Shown piece after piece: positions 23,920 through 31,457 of a stretch of DNA of 64,000 nucleotides. The stretch covers positions 62,001 through 126,000 of the IMG/VR virus record IMGVR_UViG_3300020185_000013; one strand, 5' to 3'. A program made the position numbers and the translations under genes. The notes under the pieces were generated by a model. The model did not search any database. It was not told where the DNA came from and saw only the letters and a program-made list of their open reading frames with translations. The stretch is from a virus. Position 1 is the first letter of the stretch, and every line of letters starts with the position of its first letter.

Positions 23920-25586
23920 GAATAGACTCTATAGCATTTAAGAATTTTGCAAGTTACGGAAATAAGGTACAACGAATAGAATTTGAGGATGATTTCTCAG
24001 AATTGTTTTTGACCTTAGGAAAGAATGGAGATGGAAAGACAACAATTGCAAATGCTATCATCTTTGCCCTATATGGTAAAGTTGAAGGTGTTAAGTTAGG
24101 TGATCTTCCAAACCGAATCAATGGTGAGCTTTGGGTACAGATCAAACTTAAATGTGGAACTATTGAAGTTGACATTGAGAGAGGACTAAGTCCAACTATC
24201 TTTAATGTTAAACTAAATGGTGTAGAATTCGACAAGGCTGGTAAAAAGAGCGTTCAAGACTATCTTGAAGAAGAGGTATATGGAATTCCTTACCATGTAT
24301 TTAAGAACATTATTATCCTATCAATTAATGATTTCAAATCGTTCTTAACAATGAGTAATAGCGATAAGAAACAAATCATTGATAAGATGTTTGGTTTCTC
24401 TGTATTAAATGATATGCAGCAGAAAATCAAAGATGAGAGAAAGAATGTCAGACTTGAAATAGCAGGCTATGAATCAGAATTGAACCAAATTATGGAATCA
24501 ATTCAATCAGTTCGTCATAAATTAAATACTCTACTTGAAGAATCTTCTCAAAAGAATAAGGAAAAGATTGAAGAGCTTAAGAATCAGCTGACCCAATTAA
24601 ATGAAGATGCTAAAGGTCTTAAACTTGAAAAGGACGAGCTAACCAAAATTATTGGTGAGTCAAAAGAAGAATATGACGATGCTAGATCTGAAGCTTCAAA
24701 ACTAAAGCACGAGATTGAGTATCTGAAAAAGAAGATCGATCTTTATGAGGGTGGTAACTGTCCAACATGTGAGACCAAACTTGATAGTGAATGGCATACT
24801 CAAAAACTTGACGAGTTCCAGGACCAGTTAAAAGAAAGTGCAACTGGAATTAAGGAACAAAAAGACAAGATGGATGCTACTAAGGGCAGAATCGATGAAC
24901 TTTCAAATCAAAAGAAAGGAATTGAATCAAAGGCATCCAATATTAAATATGAGATGCAGTCTCTTAAGAATGAACTAGTCAAAATTAAAGATACGTCAAG
25001 CAGTGATCAGTTCGAACATTTAAAAAAGCTAATCGAAGATTTTGAAGATAAAGAAGCTAAGAAGTCTGCTGAATCAAGTAAATTGTCGAATGATTATCAA
25101 TTTATGGAAATGGTTGAGAACATCCTGGGTGAAGACGGTGTTAAAAACTTAGCAGTAAAAACAATTCTGCCAGGTTTAAATACTAACATTGCCGCGATGA
25201 CACAAACAATGCACTTACCATTCCATATTAAATTTGATGAGAAGTTTAATTGTATTATTAATCATTTAGGAGAGGAGATTAACCCAATGACCCTTTCTAC
25301 CGGTGAACGTAAAAAAGCAGACTTTATTATTATCATTGCGATTATTAAAATCTTAAAGTTACGTTTCCCACAACTAAACCTACTATTCCTTGATGAATTG
25401 TTAAGTTCGGTTGATAATGACGGAGTACACAATATCTTAAAGATCCTATCACAGGTTATTAAAGAGAACAAGATTAATACATTTGTAATTAACCACACTG
25501 TATTACCGCATGAAATCTTTGATAAGAAGGTACAGATCTATAGAGAGAATGGTTTCTCTAAATTCGAAATCGAAAGAATTGAGTAG
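23916..25586 (+). CDS. 46: Recombination nuclease ATPase subunit (gp46, SbcC/Rad50-like)
   Basis: 556 residues (T4 gp46 560). N-terminal ATPase lobe with Walker A G-K-N-G-D-G-K-T (35-42), a long coiled coil with a zinc hook C282-P-T-C285, and a C-terminal lobe with signature L-S-T-G-E-R and Walker B L-L-F-L-D-E (D493). Works with gp47 on DNA ends. Followed by a late-promoter-like motif. Confidence 0.93.
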   Translation: MRIDSIAFKNFASYGNKVQRIEFEDDFSELFLTLGKNGDGKTTIANAIIFALYGKVEGVKLGDLPNRINGELWVQIKLKCGTIEVDIERGLSPTIFNVKLNGVEFDKAGKKSVQDYLEEEVYGIPYHVFKNIIILSINDFKSFLTMSNSDKKQIIDKMFGFSVLNDMQQKIKDERKNVRLEIAGYESELNQIMESIQSVRHKLNTLLEESSQKNKEKIEELKNQLTQLNEDAKGLKLEKDELTKIIGESKEEYDDARSEASKLKHEIEYLKKKIDLYEGGNCPTCETKLDSEWHTQKLDEFQDQLKESATGIKEQKDKMDATKGRIDELSNQKKGIESKASNIKYEMQSLKNELVKIKDTSSSDQFEHLKKLIEDFEDKEAKKSAESSKLSNDYQFMEMVENILGEDGVKNLAVKTILPGLNTNIAAMTQTMHLPFHIKFDEKFNCIINHLGEEINPMTLSTGERKKADFIIIIAIIKILKLRFPQLNLLFLDELLSSVDNDGVHNILKILSQVIKENKINTFVINHTVLPHEIFDKKVQIYRENGFSKFEIERIE

Positions 25587-25596
25587 GATATATAGT
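25586..25596 (+). promoter_or_regulatory. Late-promoter-like motif GGATATATAG
   Basis: GGATATATAG begins at the gp46 stop and lies about 25 bases upstream of ATG 25620, where the run of structural genes begins. Confidence 0.5.
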
Positions 25597-25619
25597 ATAT
25601 CTGAAAAATTATCATATAG

Positions 25620-26435
25620 ATGGCAACATATAACCTTAAATTCAACAAAGACGACAGTGTAGTTAGGCACCTAATTATTGGCCTACTCGCTGACTTGAAT
25701 CAAAAGTTAAGTTTCCATCGTCAGGTTTCGAATGATAATAGAGTCGAGGTAGATGTACCATTCTACTATTCTATTACAGGAGACGAAAACTTCTTACGTG
25801 ATGAATTTCTATTCACAACGATCGGTGGAGTAAATTGTGTACCTGATGGACAAAAAGCAGATGGTAATTACGACCAAGTTCCAAGAGGAATTATCAATAT
25901 AACTTCACTTAATGTCGATCCTTCAAAACTGGTAAACAAGAGAAATCTTGGTCAATACTCAGTCCTTGATAAGGACGGTGTAATGCAGAGTTATGTTGCT
26001 GAATTTAGTATGATTCCAATCGTGTTAGGATTTGATGTTACAATTGTAGTTTCAAGTCAACTTGACCTATTTAAAGTTACTGAGGCGATCATTAAAAAGA
26101 TGTACCGTGCTAATTACTATAATGTAGAAGTTGGACATCTTGAAGAGGGACTTTACAGAGTTTCTTCAGAGTATGCAGTACCTGATGATTATAGTTTAGA
26201 AAGACCGGTTGAATTCGGATTTGGCGAGAAAGAGGACTTTAGAGTTACCTTTCCTCTAGAAATCAATTCATTTATTCCATCATTTGACTTCTCAACTGCA
26301 AGGCATGCTGGTAATAGAATGGAAGTTATTGGAAGCTTTAATAATACACAAAATGGAGAAGTTGAAGGACCAGATGCTCCACTACTAGGAGACAACTATA
26401 GTGTTACTGGTCGAGAAGTTCCATTTAAAGAATAA
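25620..26435 (+). CDS. 15: Tail terminator/sheath stabiliser (gp15-like)
   Basis: 271 residues against 272 in T4 gp15, the hexameric ring that caps the tail tube and sheath and joins the neck. The order of conserved segments agrees: an N-terminal helix (HLIIGLLADLNQKLSFHRQV) followed by V-D-V-P-F-Y-Y, a central N-I-T-S-L-N-V-D-P block with Q-Y-S-V, then Y-V-A-E-F-S-M-I-P-I and a helix with V-T-E-A-I-I-K-K-M, and finally F-R-V-T-F-P-L-E-I-N-S-F-I-P, where T4 has S-L-T-F-E-V-N-G-W-M-Y-P-P. Identity is low, so this is a pattern-level call supported by the late promoter. Confidence 0.65.
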   Translation: MATYNLKFNKDDSVVRHLIIGLLADLNQKLSFHRQVSNDNRVEVDVPFYYSITGDENFLRDEFLFTTIGGVNCVPDGQKADGNYDQVPRGIINITSLNVDPSKLVNKRNLGQYSVLDKDGVMQSYVAEFSMIPIVLGFDVTIVVSSQLDLFKVTEAIIKKMYRANYYNVEVGHLEEGLYRVSSEYAVPDDYSLERPVEFGFGEKEDFRVTFPLEINSFIPSFDFSTARHAGNRMEVIGSFNNTQNGEVEGPDAPLLGDNYSVTGREVPFKE

Positions 26436-26441
26436 ATACTT

Positions 26442-26452
26442 GATATATAAAG
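26442..26452 (+). promoter_or_regulatory. Late-promoter-like motif GATATATAAAG
   Basis: GATATATAAAG lies 20 bases upstream of ATG 26472, directly after the gp15-like stop. Confidence 0.55.
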
Positions 26453-26471
26453 AAAATTAAAAAACCATAAA

Positions 26472-27686
26472 ATGGCTACAGTTAAGAAAAATATCTTCAC
26501 GATTTGCTTTGAGTCTGGCGAGAACTCTAAAGTAGTTTATACTGCTGGAAAATTCTTCAACGTAACAGAGAGCGGAGTTTCACCAATGTCGACTGCAAAC
26601 AATCCACTATTGGAAGACCTAGCATATTCACTGAAGAACTTTAATGTAACAGAAGAGGGCTTAAGCTTTTACTACGATTTAAAATCTAAGTCTATCAAAA
26701 GAATCACTGAAGGAATTGTTTCAGCAGAGTTTCAGCAAGAAAAAATGAATGAGTCGGTTGAGTCTTTCAACGAATTGATCGAGCTTAACGCAAAACTTTC
26801 TGAAGTAGAAGCTCTAAGAAAAGAGCACAAACTTGCTGGTAACGAAGCTGCAGTTTCTGAAGCGATCAACATTATTTCGGAAATCAAAGCATCGATTGCT
26901 AAGGTTAAGGAAACAGCAACAGTTACTCTATACAGATACGTTGCAGAAGAAAATAAAGTATACGTTAACAATACTGAAACAGCTCTAGAAAATTTCACAG
27001 AGAATATGTTTGCTGCTGGTTACATTAACTACGCAGACAAAGCAATTCTAAAAAAGTTCGAAGCCGCTGCAAATAACTTTGATAAGTATTCAGTCGCTGA
27101 AAACCTAACAGAAATTACTGAAGATGTAATTACTGTTTCAACATTTAGAGTTAACGAAAAAGCTTTCGTTTACAAGAACAACGTAGAAACGACAATTACA
27201 GAATTTAAAGAACTATCTGCGGTAGCAGCTATCGATTATATTTCTGAAAAGACAGGAGAAGATGTATCATTCATGTTCGAAGACGTCCTACAGGCAAAAC
27301 TAGAATTAAGATCTAGATTAGATGCTAAAATCGAAGAGACTTTAGGGTTAATCGCGTTCTTAAAAGATCAGAGAAATATTCTAGCAGAGGCTAATAAGAA
27401 TATCCCAGAAATTAAAGAAGCTGATAAATTAATTAGTTCTGAAATTGCTAACTTCGAAAGAATCATTTCTATTTTAGAGAATGATGAGTTAACAAGAAAC
27501 GACGGATTTACAAGTGGCATACTAAGCACTGAATATGAAGGCCATGCAGCTGGAACAGAAGTAAAAGTAGATGCATTAGACTATACAACTGCTGGTAAAG
27601 ACGATATGATTACAGTTGTTATCGGAGAAAGCAATGTTAAAGTACTGAAAAAACATGTTGAGATTAGTTCTAAAGAAACAATCTAA
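26472..27686 (+). CDS. Probable virion structural protein, unknown
   Basis: 404 residues, no family recognised. Composition is Glu/Lys/Ala-rich with long helices (for example residues about 90-150 and 280-345) and three repeated beta-type snippets: L-Y-R-Y-V-A-E-E-N-K-V-Y-V-N-N-T-E-T near 157, and S-T-F-R-V-N-E-K-A-F-V-Y-K-N-N-V-E-T near 222, which look like an internal duplication. It has its own late-promoter motif and terminator, indicating a strongly expressed single gene. A capsid decoration or tail role is possible. Confidence 0.55.
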   Translation: MATVKKNIFTICFESGENSKVVYTAGKFFNVTESGVSPMSTANNPLLEDLAYSLKNFNVTEEGLSFYYDLKSKSIKRITEGIVSAEFQQEKMNESVESFNELIELNAKLSEVEALRKEHKLAGNEAAVSEAINIISEIKASIAKVKETATVTLYRYVAEENKVYVNNTETALENFTENMFAAGYINYADKAILKKFEAAANNFDKYSVAENLTEITEDVITVSTFRVNEKAFVYKNNVETTITEFKELSAVAAIDYISEKTGEDVSFMFEDVLQAKLELRSRLDAKIEETLGLIAFLKDQRNILAEANKNIPEIKEADKLISSEIANFERIISILENDELTRNDGFTSGILSTEYEGHAAGTEVKVDALDYTTAGKDDMITVVIGESNVKVLKKHVEISSKETI

Positions 27687-27709
27687 TAAACATAGTTATT
27701 AACAATAAG

Positions 27710-27743
27710 AAAAGGGCCAATTGGAAACAATTGGCCCTTTTTG
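27710..27743 (+). terminator. Strong intrinsic terminator with GAAA tetraloop
   Basis: Stem AAAGGGCCAATTG (27711-27723) pairs perfectly with CAATTGGCCCTTT (27728-27740) around a GAAA loop, followed by TTG. Confidence 0.9.
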
Positions 27744-27768
27744 TCTATAATCTAAAACAAAATAAATT

Positions 27769-27945
27769 ATGAGTTTATTACAGATACTTATTATTCTTGC
27801 CTTTGGCCTTTGGGGCTACAAGAATTTTGAAAATAAAAATAGAGAGCCATGGAGAGGATTCTTATGGGGATTCTTTTTAGGCCTGATTGGTGTCGCTATT
27901 ACCTATATGTTTATCACTAAAGAAATCGAAGAAAATAATGGCTAG
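27769..27945 (+). CDS. Small two-helix membrane protein, 58 aa
   Basis: ATG 27769 opens a 58-codon frame. Two hydrophobic segments (LLQILIILAFGLWGY and FLWGFFLGLIGVAITYMFI) flank a short charged loop (NFENKNREPWRG). The acidic C-terminus overlaps the gp55 start by 8 bases. Topology suggests an inner-membrane protein; it might affect lysis or superinfection, but nothing in the sequence settles this. It follows a terminator, so it probably has its own promoter nearby (TCTATAATC at 27743-27751 is a possible -10). Confidence 0.55.
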   Translation: MSLLQILIILAFGLWGYKNFENKNREPWRGFLWGFFLGLIGVAITYMFITKEIEENNG

Positions 27946-28312
27946 AAAAAAGAACTACCTAAACAATAGAGACCTTTATGATGAAATCGTAAAGTCAAAG
28001 GAACAGGATCAGCTTACACCAAAGGCTGAAAAAATGCTTGTTATGTTGGCTGAACGCGCAATTCGTAAATTAACCTATGTTAGTGAAGACGATAGAAACG
28101 ATTGTTTACAATTTGCGCTATTAGATTTATTAAAGTATTGGAGAAACTTTAACCCAAAGTATACGAATGCCTTTGCATACTTTACTGAGATTGCAAAGCG
28201 TGGATATGCGAAAGGTTGGAATAAAATCCACCCTAAAAAATACAAGTCTACCCTATCGCTTGATAAAAATAGCGGAAGCTCAGATCATGAGGGTGGATTG
28301 TTCAATATCTGA
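27938..28312 (+). CDS. 55: Late sigma factor (gp55-like)
   Basis: 124 residues from ATG 27938; an upstream in-frame start at 27887 lies inside the membrane-protein gene and adds no conserved residues. The N-terminus (KKNYLNNRDLYDEIV) parallels T4 gp55 (YNYVNNKELLQAII). The core (DCLQFALLDLLKYWRNFNPK, then NAFAYFTEIAKRGYAKGW) matches the gp55 region that recognises the late -10 element. The C-terminus E-G-G-L-F-N-I is placed like the clamp-binding peptide of T4 gp55 (S-L-D-F-L-Y-E). Shorter than T4 gp55 (185). It would direct RNA polymerase to the GATATATAAA motifs. Confidence 0.75.
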   Translation: MARKKNYLNNRDLYDEIVKSKEQDQLTPKAEKMLVMLAERAIRKLTYVSEDDRNDCLQFALLDLLKYWRNFNPKYTNAFAYFTEIAKRGYAKGWNKIHPKKYKSTLSLDKNSGSSDHEGGLFNI

Positions 28313-28788
28313 TGTCAATAAAGAATGTAAAACCAACTAAAAATTCAGGATTTAACCAAGGATATTTCACACCAACATACCCGCAGAAATACCTTGGCAA
28401 ACCTCCTATTATCTACAGGTCATCATGGGAACGCAAATTTATGATTATGTGCGACTCTAGAGATGATGTCGTGGCGTGGTCCAGCGAACCTGTAGAGATT
28501 AAATATTGGTCTACATTAGATTCTAAAGTCAGAAAGTATTACCCTGATTTTTATATGAAAGTACAAAAAGGTGAAGGTATCTTTGAAGAATTTCTGGTAG
28601 AGATTAAACCATCAGAACAACTTAAAAAACCACAACCTCCAAAAAAGAATTCTAAAAAGGCTCTTAACTCATATAAGTTTTTAGCCGAACAGTTCGTTAT
28701 TAATCGCGATAAATACATATATGCTAAAAAGTGGGCGGAAGAAAGAGGTTGGCGATTTATTGTCTTAACTGAAAAGACACTTAAATAA
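28312..28788 (+). CDS. 4: Head completion protein (gp4-like)
   Basis: 158 residues against 150 in T4 gp4. Signature segments: Y-R-S-S-W-E-R-K-F-M, V-V-A-W-S-S-E-P-V-E-I-K-Y, Y-Y-P-D-F-Y, L-V-E-I-K-P, and C-terminal W-R-F-I-V-L-T-E-K. The E...D...E-x-K arrangement resembles a nuclease-type fold; in T4 the protein is needed for head completion before tail joining. It is linked to gp55 and the next gene by 1-base overlaps. Confidence 0.75.
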   Translation: MSIKNVKPTKNSGFNQGYFTPTYPQKYLGKPPIIYRSSWERKFMIMCDSRDDVVAWSSEPVEIKYWSTLDSKVRKYYPDFYMKVQKGEGIFEEFLVEIKPSEQLKKPQPPKKNSKKALNSYKFLAEQFVINRDKYIYAKKWAEERGWRFIVLTEKTLK

Positions 28789-29387
28789 TGGGTGAAATCA
28801 AACGACAAATCAGAAAACTAAGTAAAGGCGCCGGTGGTAAACCATTGGCTAGAAGATCTGCTGAAAAGTGGTTTAGTGCTGGCAAAAGAAAAAGGTCAGA
28901 TAAGTCAGTATCTTCAACCGGTCAAAGATTTAGACCTGGTAAAATTTATGTGTTTGAATATAAGACACCAAAGGGAATAGACCGTTTAGAATGGTGGGAT
29001 CAGAATCCGGTTGTACTTGCATTAGATCCATATAAGGGAAACGACGTTGGAATTAACCTTAACCTTTTACCAGTTACAGTAAAAGAAGAAATGCTAGACT
29101 TGGTATATGACAGAATGCAGGGTCAAATTAAAAGTCAAACAATGGGATCTAAATCTGGAGATGCGCAAAGACAAGGACAGATACAATTTAGTTATGAAGG
29201 TGCAAGGTCATTCTTAAAAAGATATGGATATGATTTTGCAATTAGACAATACATACCGAATCTAAAGTCAAATCAAGCAGTAATTGCTTATGAAAATTGG
29301 GCAAATATTGCACTTTGTGATTTTATAGATTTAAATGGAAGTAGTGTTGCTAGTGTCAGAGCCCAATTTAGAAAACATAACAGATAA
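28788..29387 (+). CDS. Conserved T4-like phage protein next to gp4, unknown
   Basis: 199 residues with a very basic N-terminus (about 35 residues rich in Lys/Arg) and a core beginning P-G-K-I-Y-V-F-E-Y, then L-E-W-W-D-Q-N-P-V-V-L-A-L and G-I-N-L-N-L-L-P. This style of core occurs in uncharacterised proteins of other T4-like phages. T4 places gp53 after gp4, but the sequence does not look like gp53. A structural or DNA-binding role in head or baseplate is possible. Confidence 0.5.
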   Translation: MGEIKRQIRKLSKGAGGKPLARRSAEKWFSAGKRKRSDKSVSSTGQRFRPGKIYVFEYKTPKGIDRLEWWDQNPVVLALDPYKGNDVGINLNLLPVTVKEEMLDLVYDRMQGQIKSQTMGSKSGDAQRQGQIQFSYEGARSFLKRYGYDFAIRQYIPNLKSNQAVIAYENWANIALCDFIDLNGSSVASVRAQFRKHNR

Positions 29388-29390
29388 CAA

Positions 29391-29401
29391 GAATATATAC
29401 T
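29391..29401 (+). promoter_or_regulatory. Late-promoter-like motif GAATATATACT
   Basis: GAATATATACT lies about 25 bases upstream of the portal ATG (29425). Confidence 0.4.
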
Positions 29402-29424
29402 AAAGAATATAATATTAACCTACA

Positions 29425-31020
29425 ATGGCAGGATTTACTAATAACAACAATGGTCCATTAAGTACCAATAAAAGACCTTTTAGACTTTCAGATTCTCTGA
29501 GAGCTCTTTCGTCGTTTGGTATGAGATATGACGACCTTGTATTAAGACAGTCTCAAGCAATTGGTCCAATGGAGGATCAAATAGGTTATGGTCAAATGAA
29601 CCCACTTGGATGGGACAATGATGATATCTATGGAGCTTTTGCTGCTCTTTCAATGACCGATATTAACCTAAAGAAAAACATTCCATTCTTTGATAAAGAC
29701 TATGTTGGAAAAAGAGACGACTTAAGAAGATTCTCGATGAATGATGAGATTGAGGATATCTTAGACATTTTAAGTGATGAGACGATTGTTTATGATGATA
29801 AGAATTTCTTTTGTCAACCTGAAATTTTAGGAATGGATGCATCTGGAGATGTTGAAAAGGACCTTAACAAATACTTTAAGCAAATCTATCAATACTTTGG
29901 ATTCACTCAAGATCAATCAGCATGGTACTATTTTAGAAAGTTCTTAATTGATGGTTACCTTGCATTTGAAATTATCTATTCACCGGATCAAAAGACCGTA
30001 ATTGGTTTTAAAGAACTTGATCCAATCACACTAGTACCTGGTTATAATAAAGAGGACGGTAAGAAAGTTTGGATTCAATATAAGGACGATCCAATCAAGC
30101 AGAGAAAACTATACGATTCTCAAATTGTATACATCTCATATTCGTCAATTACAACCGCATCTAGAGTTTCATACGTTGAAAGATTGGTTAGATCGTATAA
30201 CCTTCTTCGCATCATGGAACACACTCGAGTGATTTGGGCTACAACTAACTCGAGCTTTAGAATGAAATTCATTATCCCAGTTGGGGGTAAATCTAAAACA
30301 CGTGCTAAACAATCGCTAGCTCAATTGATGCATTCATATAAAGAGAATGTTGAATTTGATTGGGATAGTGGAACTCTACAAACTGATGGTAAACCAATGC
30401 TACAGTTTAATAAAGAGTACTGGCTACCAAGTAAAGAGGGAGAGAGCCCTGAAATTGAAACACTTGGAGGAGACGGACCAGACCTATCAGATACAGAAGC
30501 ACTAAAATACTTTGCTGATAAACTAAAACACGTTTCAAAGATTCCGTATTCACGTTTCCTATATGAAGACGGCGGTGGTGATTTCAATATGGCTGCTGAT
30601 GGTATGATTCGCGATGAAATTAAATTCTCTAAATTCGTTAAGCGTTTAAGATCTACATTCCAAGAGATTTTGGTTAAGCCATTATACTTGCAAATGTGTC
30701 TTAAGTACCCTGAATTTGAGAACGATCCACAATTCAAAACTCAAGTTGCTCTAAGATTTAACGAAGAGAACGTATTTGCTGAACTTAAGAATTACGAAAT
30801 AATGGAGCGTCGCCTAGACTTTATTGGTCAAATGCGCGATAGTCTAGTAGAAACCAATCCAGAAACAATGGATGAAGAATACTTCTTCGATATGGACTTC
30901 CTAGTTAAGAAATACTTAAAAATCAACGATGATGATTTAGCAGCTAATGCAGCAGCAAAAGCATCGAAAGCAGCAGAAGAGGCTGGAGAGGAACCAGAAG
31001 ACGAAATGGGCGGATTCTAA
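29425..31020 (+). CDS. 20: Portal protein (gp20-like)
   Basis: 531 residues (T4 gp20 524). Twelve copies form the vertex through which DNA enters and leaves and which nucleates the head. Diagnostic segments: D-E-I-E-D-I-L-D-I-L-S-D-E, the D-P-I-T-L-V-P region, the R-V-I-W-A / F-I-I-P-V-G crown region, W-L-P-S-K-E-G-E-S-P-E-I-E-T-L and Y-F-A-D-K-L-K-H-V-S-K-I-P-Y-S-R. The C-terminus is an Ala/Glu-rich tail. Position before the core protein, protease and capsid genes reproduces T4 order 20-67/68-21-22-23. Confidence 0.92.
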   Translation: MAGFTNNNNGPLSTNKRPFRLSDSLRALSSFGMRYDDLVLRQSQAIGPMEDQIGYGQMNPLGWDNDDIYGAFAALSMTDINLKKNIPFFDKDYVGKRDDLRRFSMNDEIEDILDILSDETIVYDDKNFFCQPEILGMDASGDVEKDLNKYFKQIYQYFGFTQDQSAWYYFRKFLIDGYLAFEIIYSPDQKTVIGFKELDPITLVPGYNKEDGKKVWIQYKDDPIKQRKLYDSQIVYISYSSITTASRVSYVERLVRSYNLLRIMEHTRVIWATTNSSFRMKFIIPVGGKSKTRAKQSLAQLMHSYKENVEFDWDSGTLQTDGKPMLQFNKEYWLPSKEGESPEIETLGGDGPDLSDTEALKYFADKLKHVSKIPYSRFLYEDGGGDFNMAADGMIRDEIKFSKFVKRLRSTFQEILVKPLYLQMCLKYPEFENDPQFKTQVALRFNEENVFAELKNYEIMERRLDFIGQMRDSLVETNPETMDEEYFFDMDFLVKKYLKINDDDLAANAAAKASKAAEEAGEEPEDEMGGF

Positions 31021-31036
31021 AAAAGATAAATAGTTT

Positions 31037-31408
31037 ATGAAATACGTAAAATTATTTGAGCAGTTCATCAAAGAGAACACAGCAAAACCAAATCCAGATT
31101 CGGATGTTGTTGCTGATGACATCACACTTGAAGATGAAAGAGTTATTAGCTCAGCTGAAATCATTGGCGCTATAATTAATAGTGAAAGTGAAAAAGAGCT
31201 AGAGGATTACTTTTATGATAAATATGGTCAAACTGCATTTAGAGCAGGAGAACTAGCTGGGATTAAACAACTTTGGAATGAATACCAAGCCGAAGTTAAA
31301 GAATTAGAAGCTGAAGAGGAAGGAGAGGCTCCGGCTACAGAAGGAGAACCTGAAGCTGAAGGAGAATCTGAAGATGGTGCAGCTGACGATATTCTAGACG
31401 ACCTATAA
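31037..31408 (+). CDS. Acidic prohead core protein with capsid-targeting leader (gp67/68 position)
   Basis: 123 residues starting MKYVKLFEQFIKEN, a canonical copy of the shared leader with a possible protease site after I-K-E. The middle is helical and the C-terminal 40 residues are Glu/Asp/Ala-rich, ending D-I-L-D-D-L. Location between portal and protease is exactly that of the T4 prohead core proteins gp67 (PIP, very acidic) and gp68. This is the best contextual link between the leader and head assembly. Confidence 0.65.
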   Translation: MKYVKLFEQFIKENTAKPNPDSDVVADDITLEDERVISSAEIIGAIINSESEKELEDYFYDKYGQTAFRAGELAGIKQLWNEYQAEVKELEAEEEGEAPATEGEPEAEGESEDGAADDILDDL

Positions 31409-31428
31409 AAGTTTATCATAATAAAAAG

Positions 31429-31440
31429 ATATATAAAAAA
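31429..31440 (+). promoter_or_regulatory. Late-promoter-like motif GATATATAAAAA
   Basis: GATATATAAAAA lies 18 bases before the start of the protease-scaffold gene. Confidence 0.55.
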
Positions 31441-31457
31441 ACAATAAAACTCAAAAT

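Noticed and set aside
27887-27937. Upstream in-frame start for the gp55-like gene
   Set aside because: It lies within the coding sequence of the small membrane protein, and the 17 extra residues have no counterpart in gp55.
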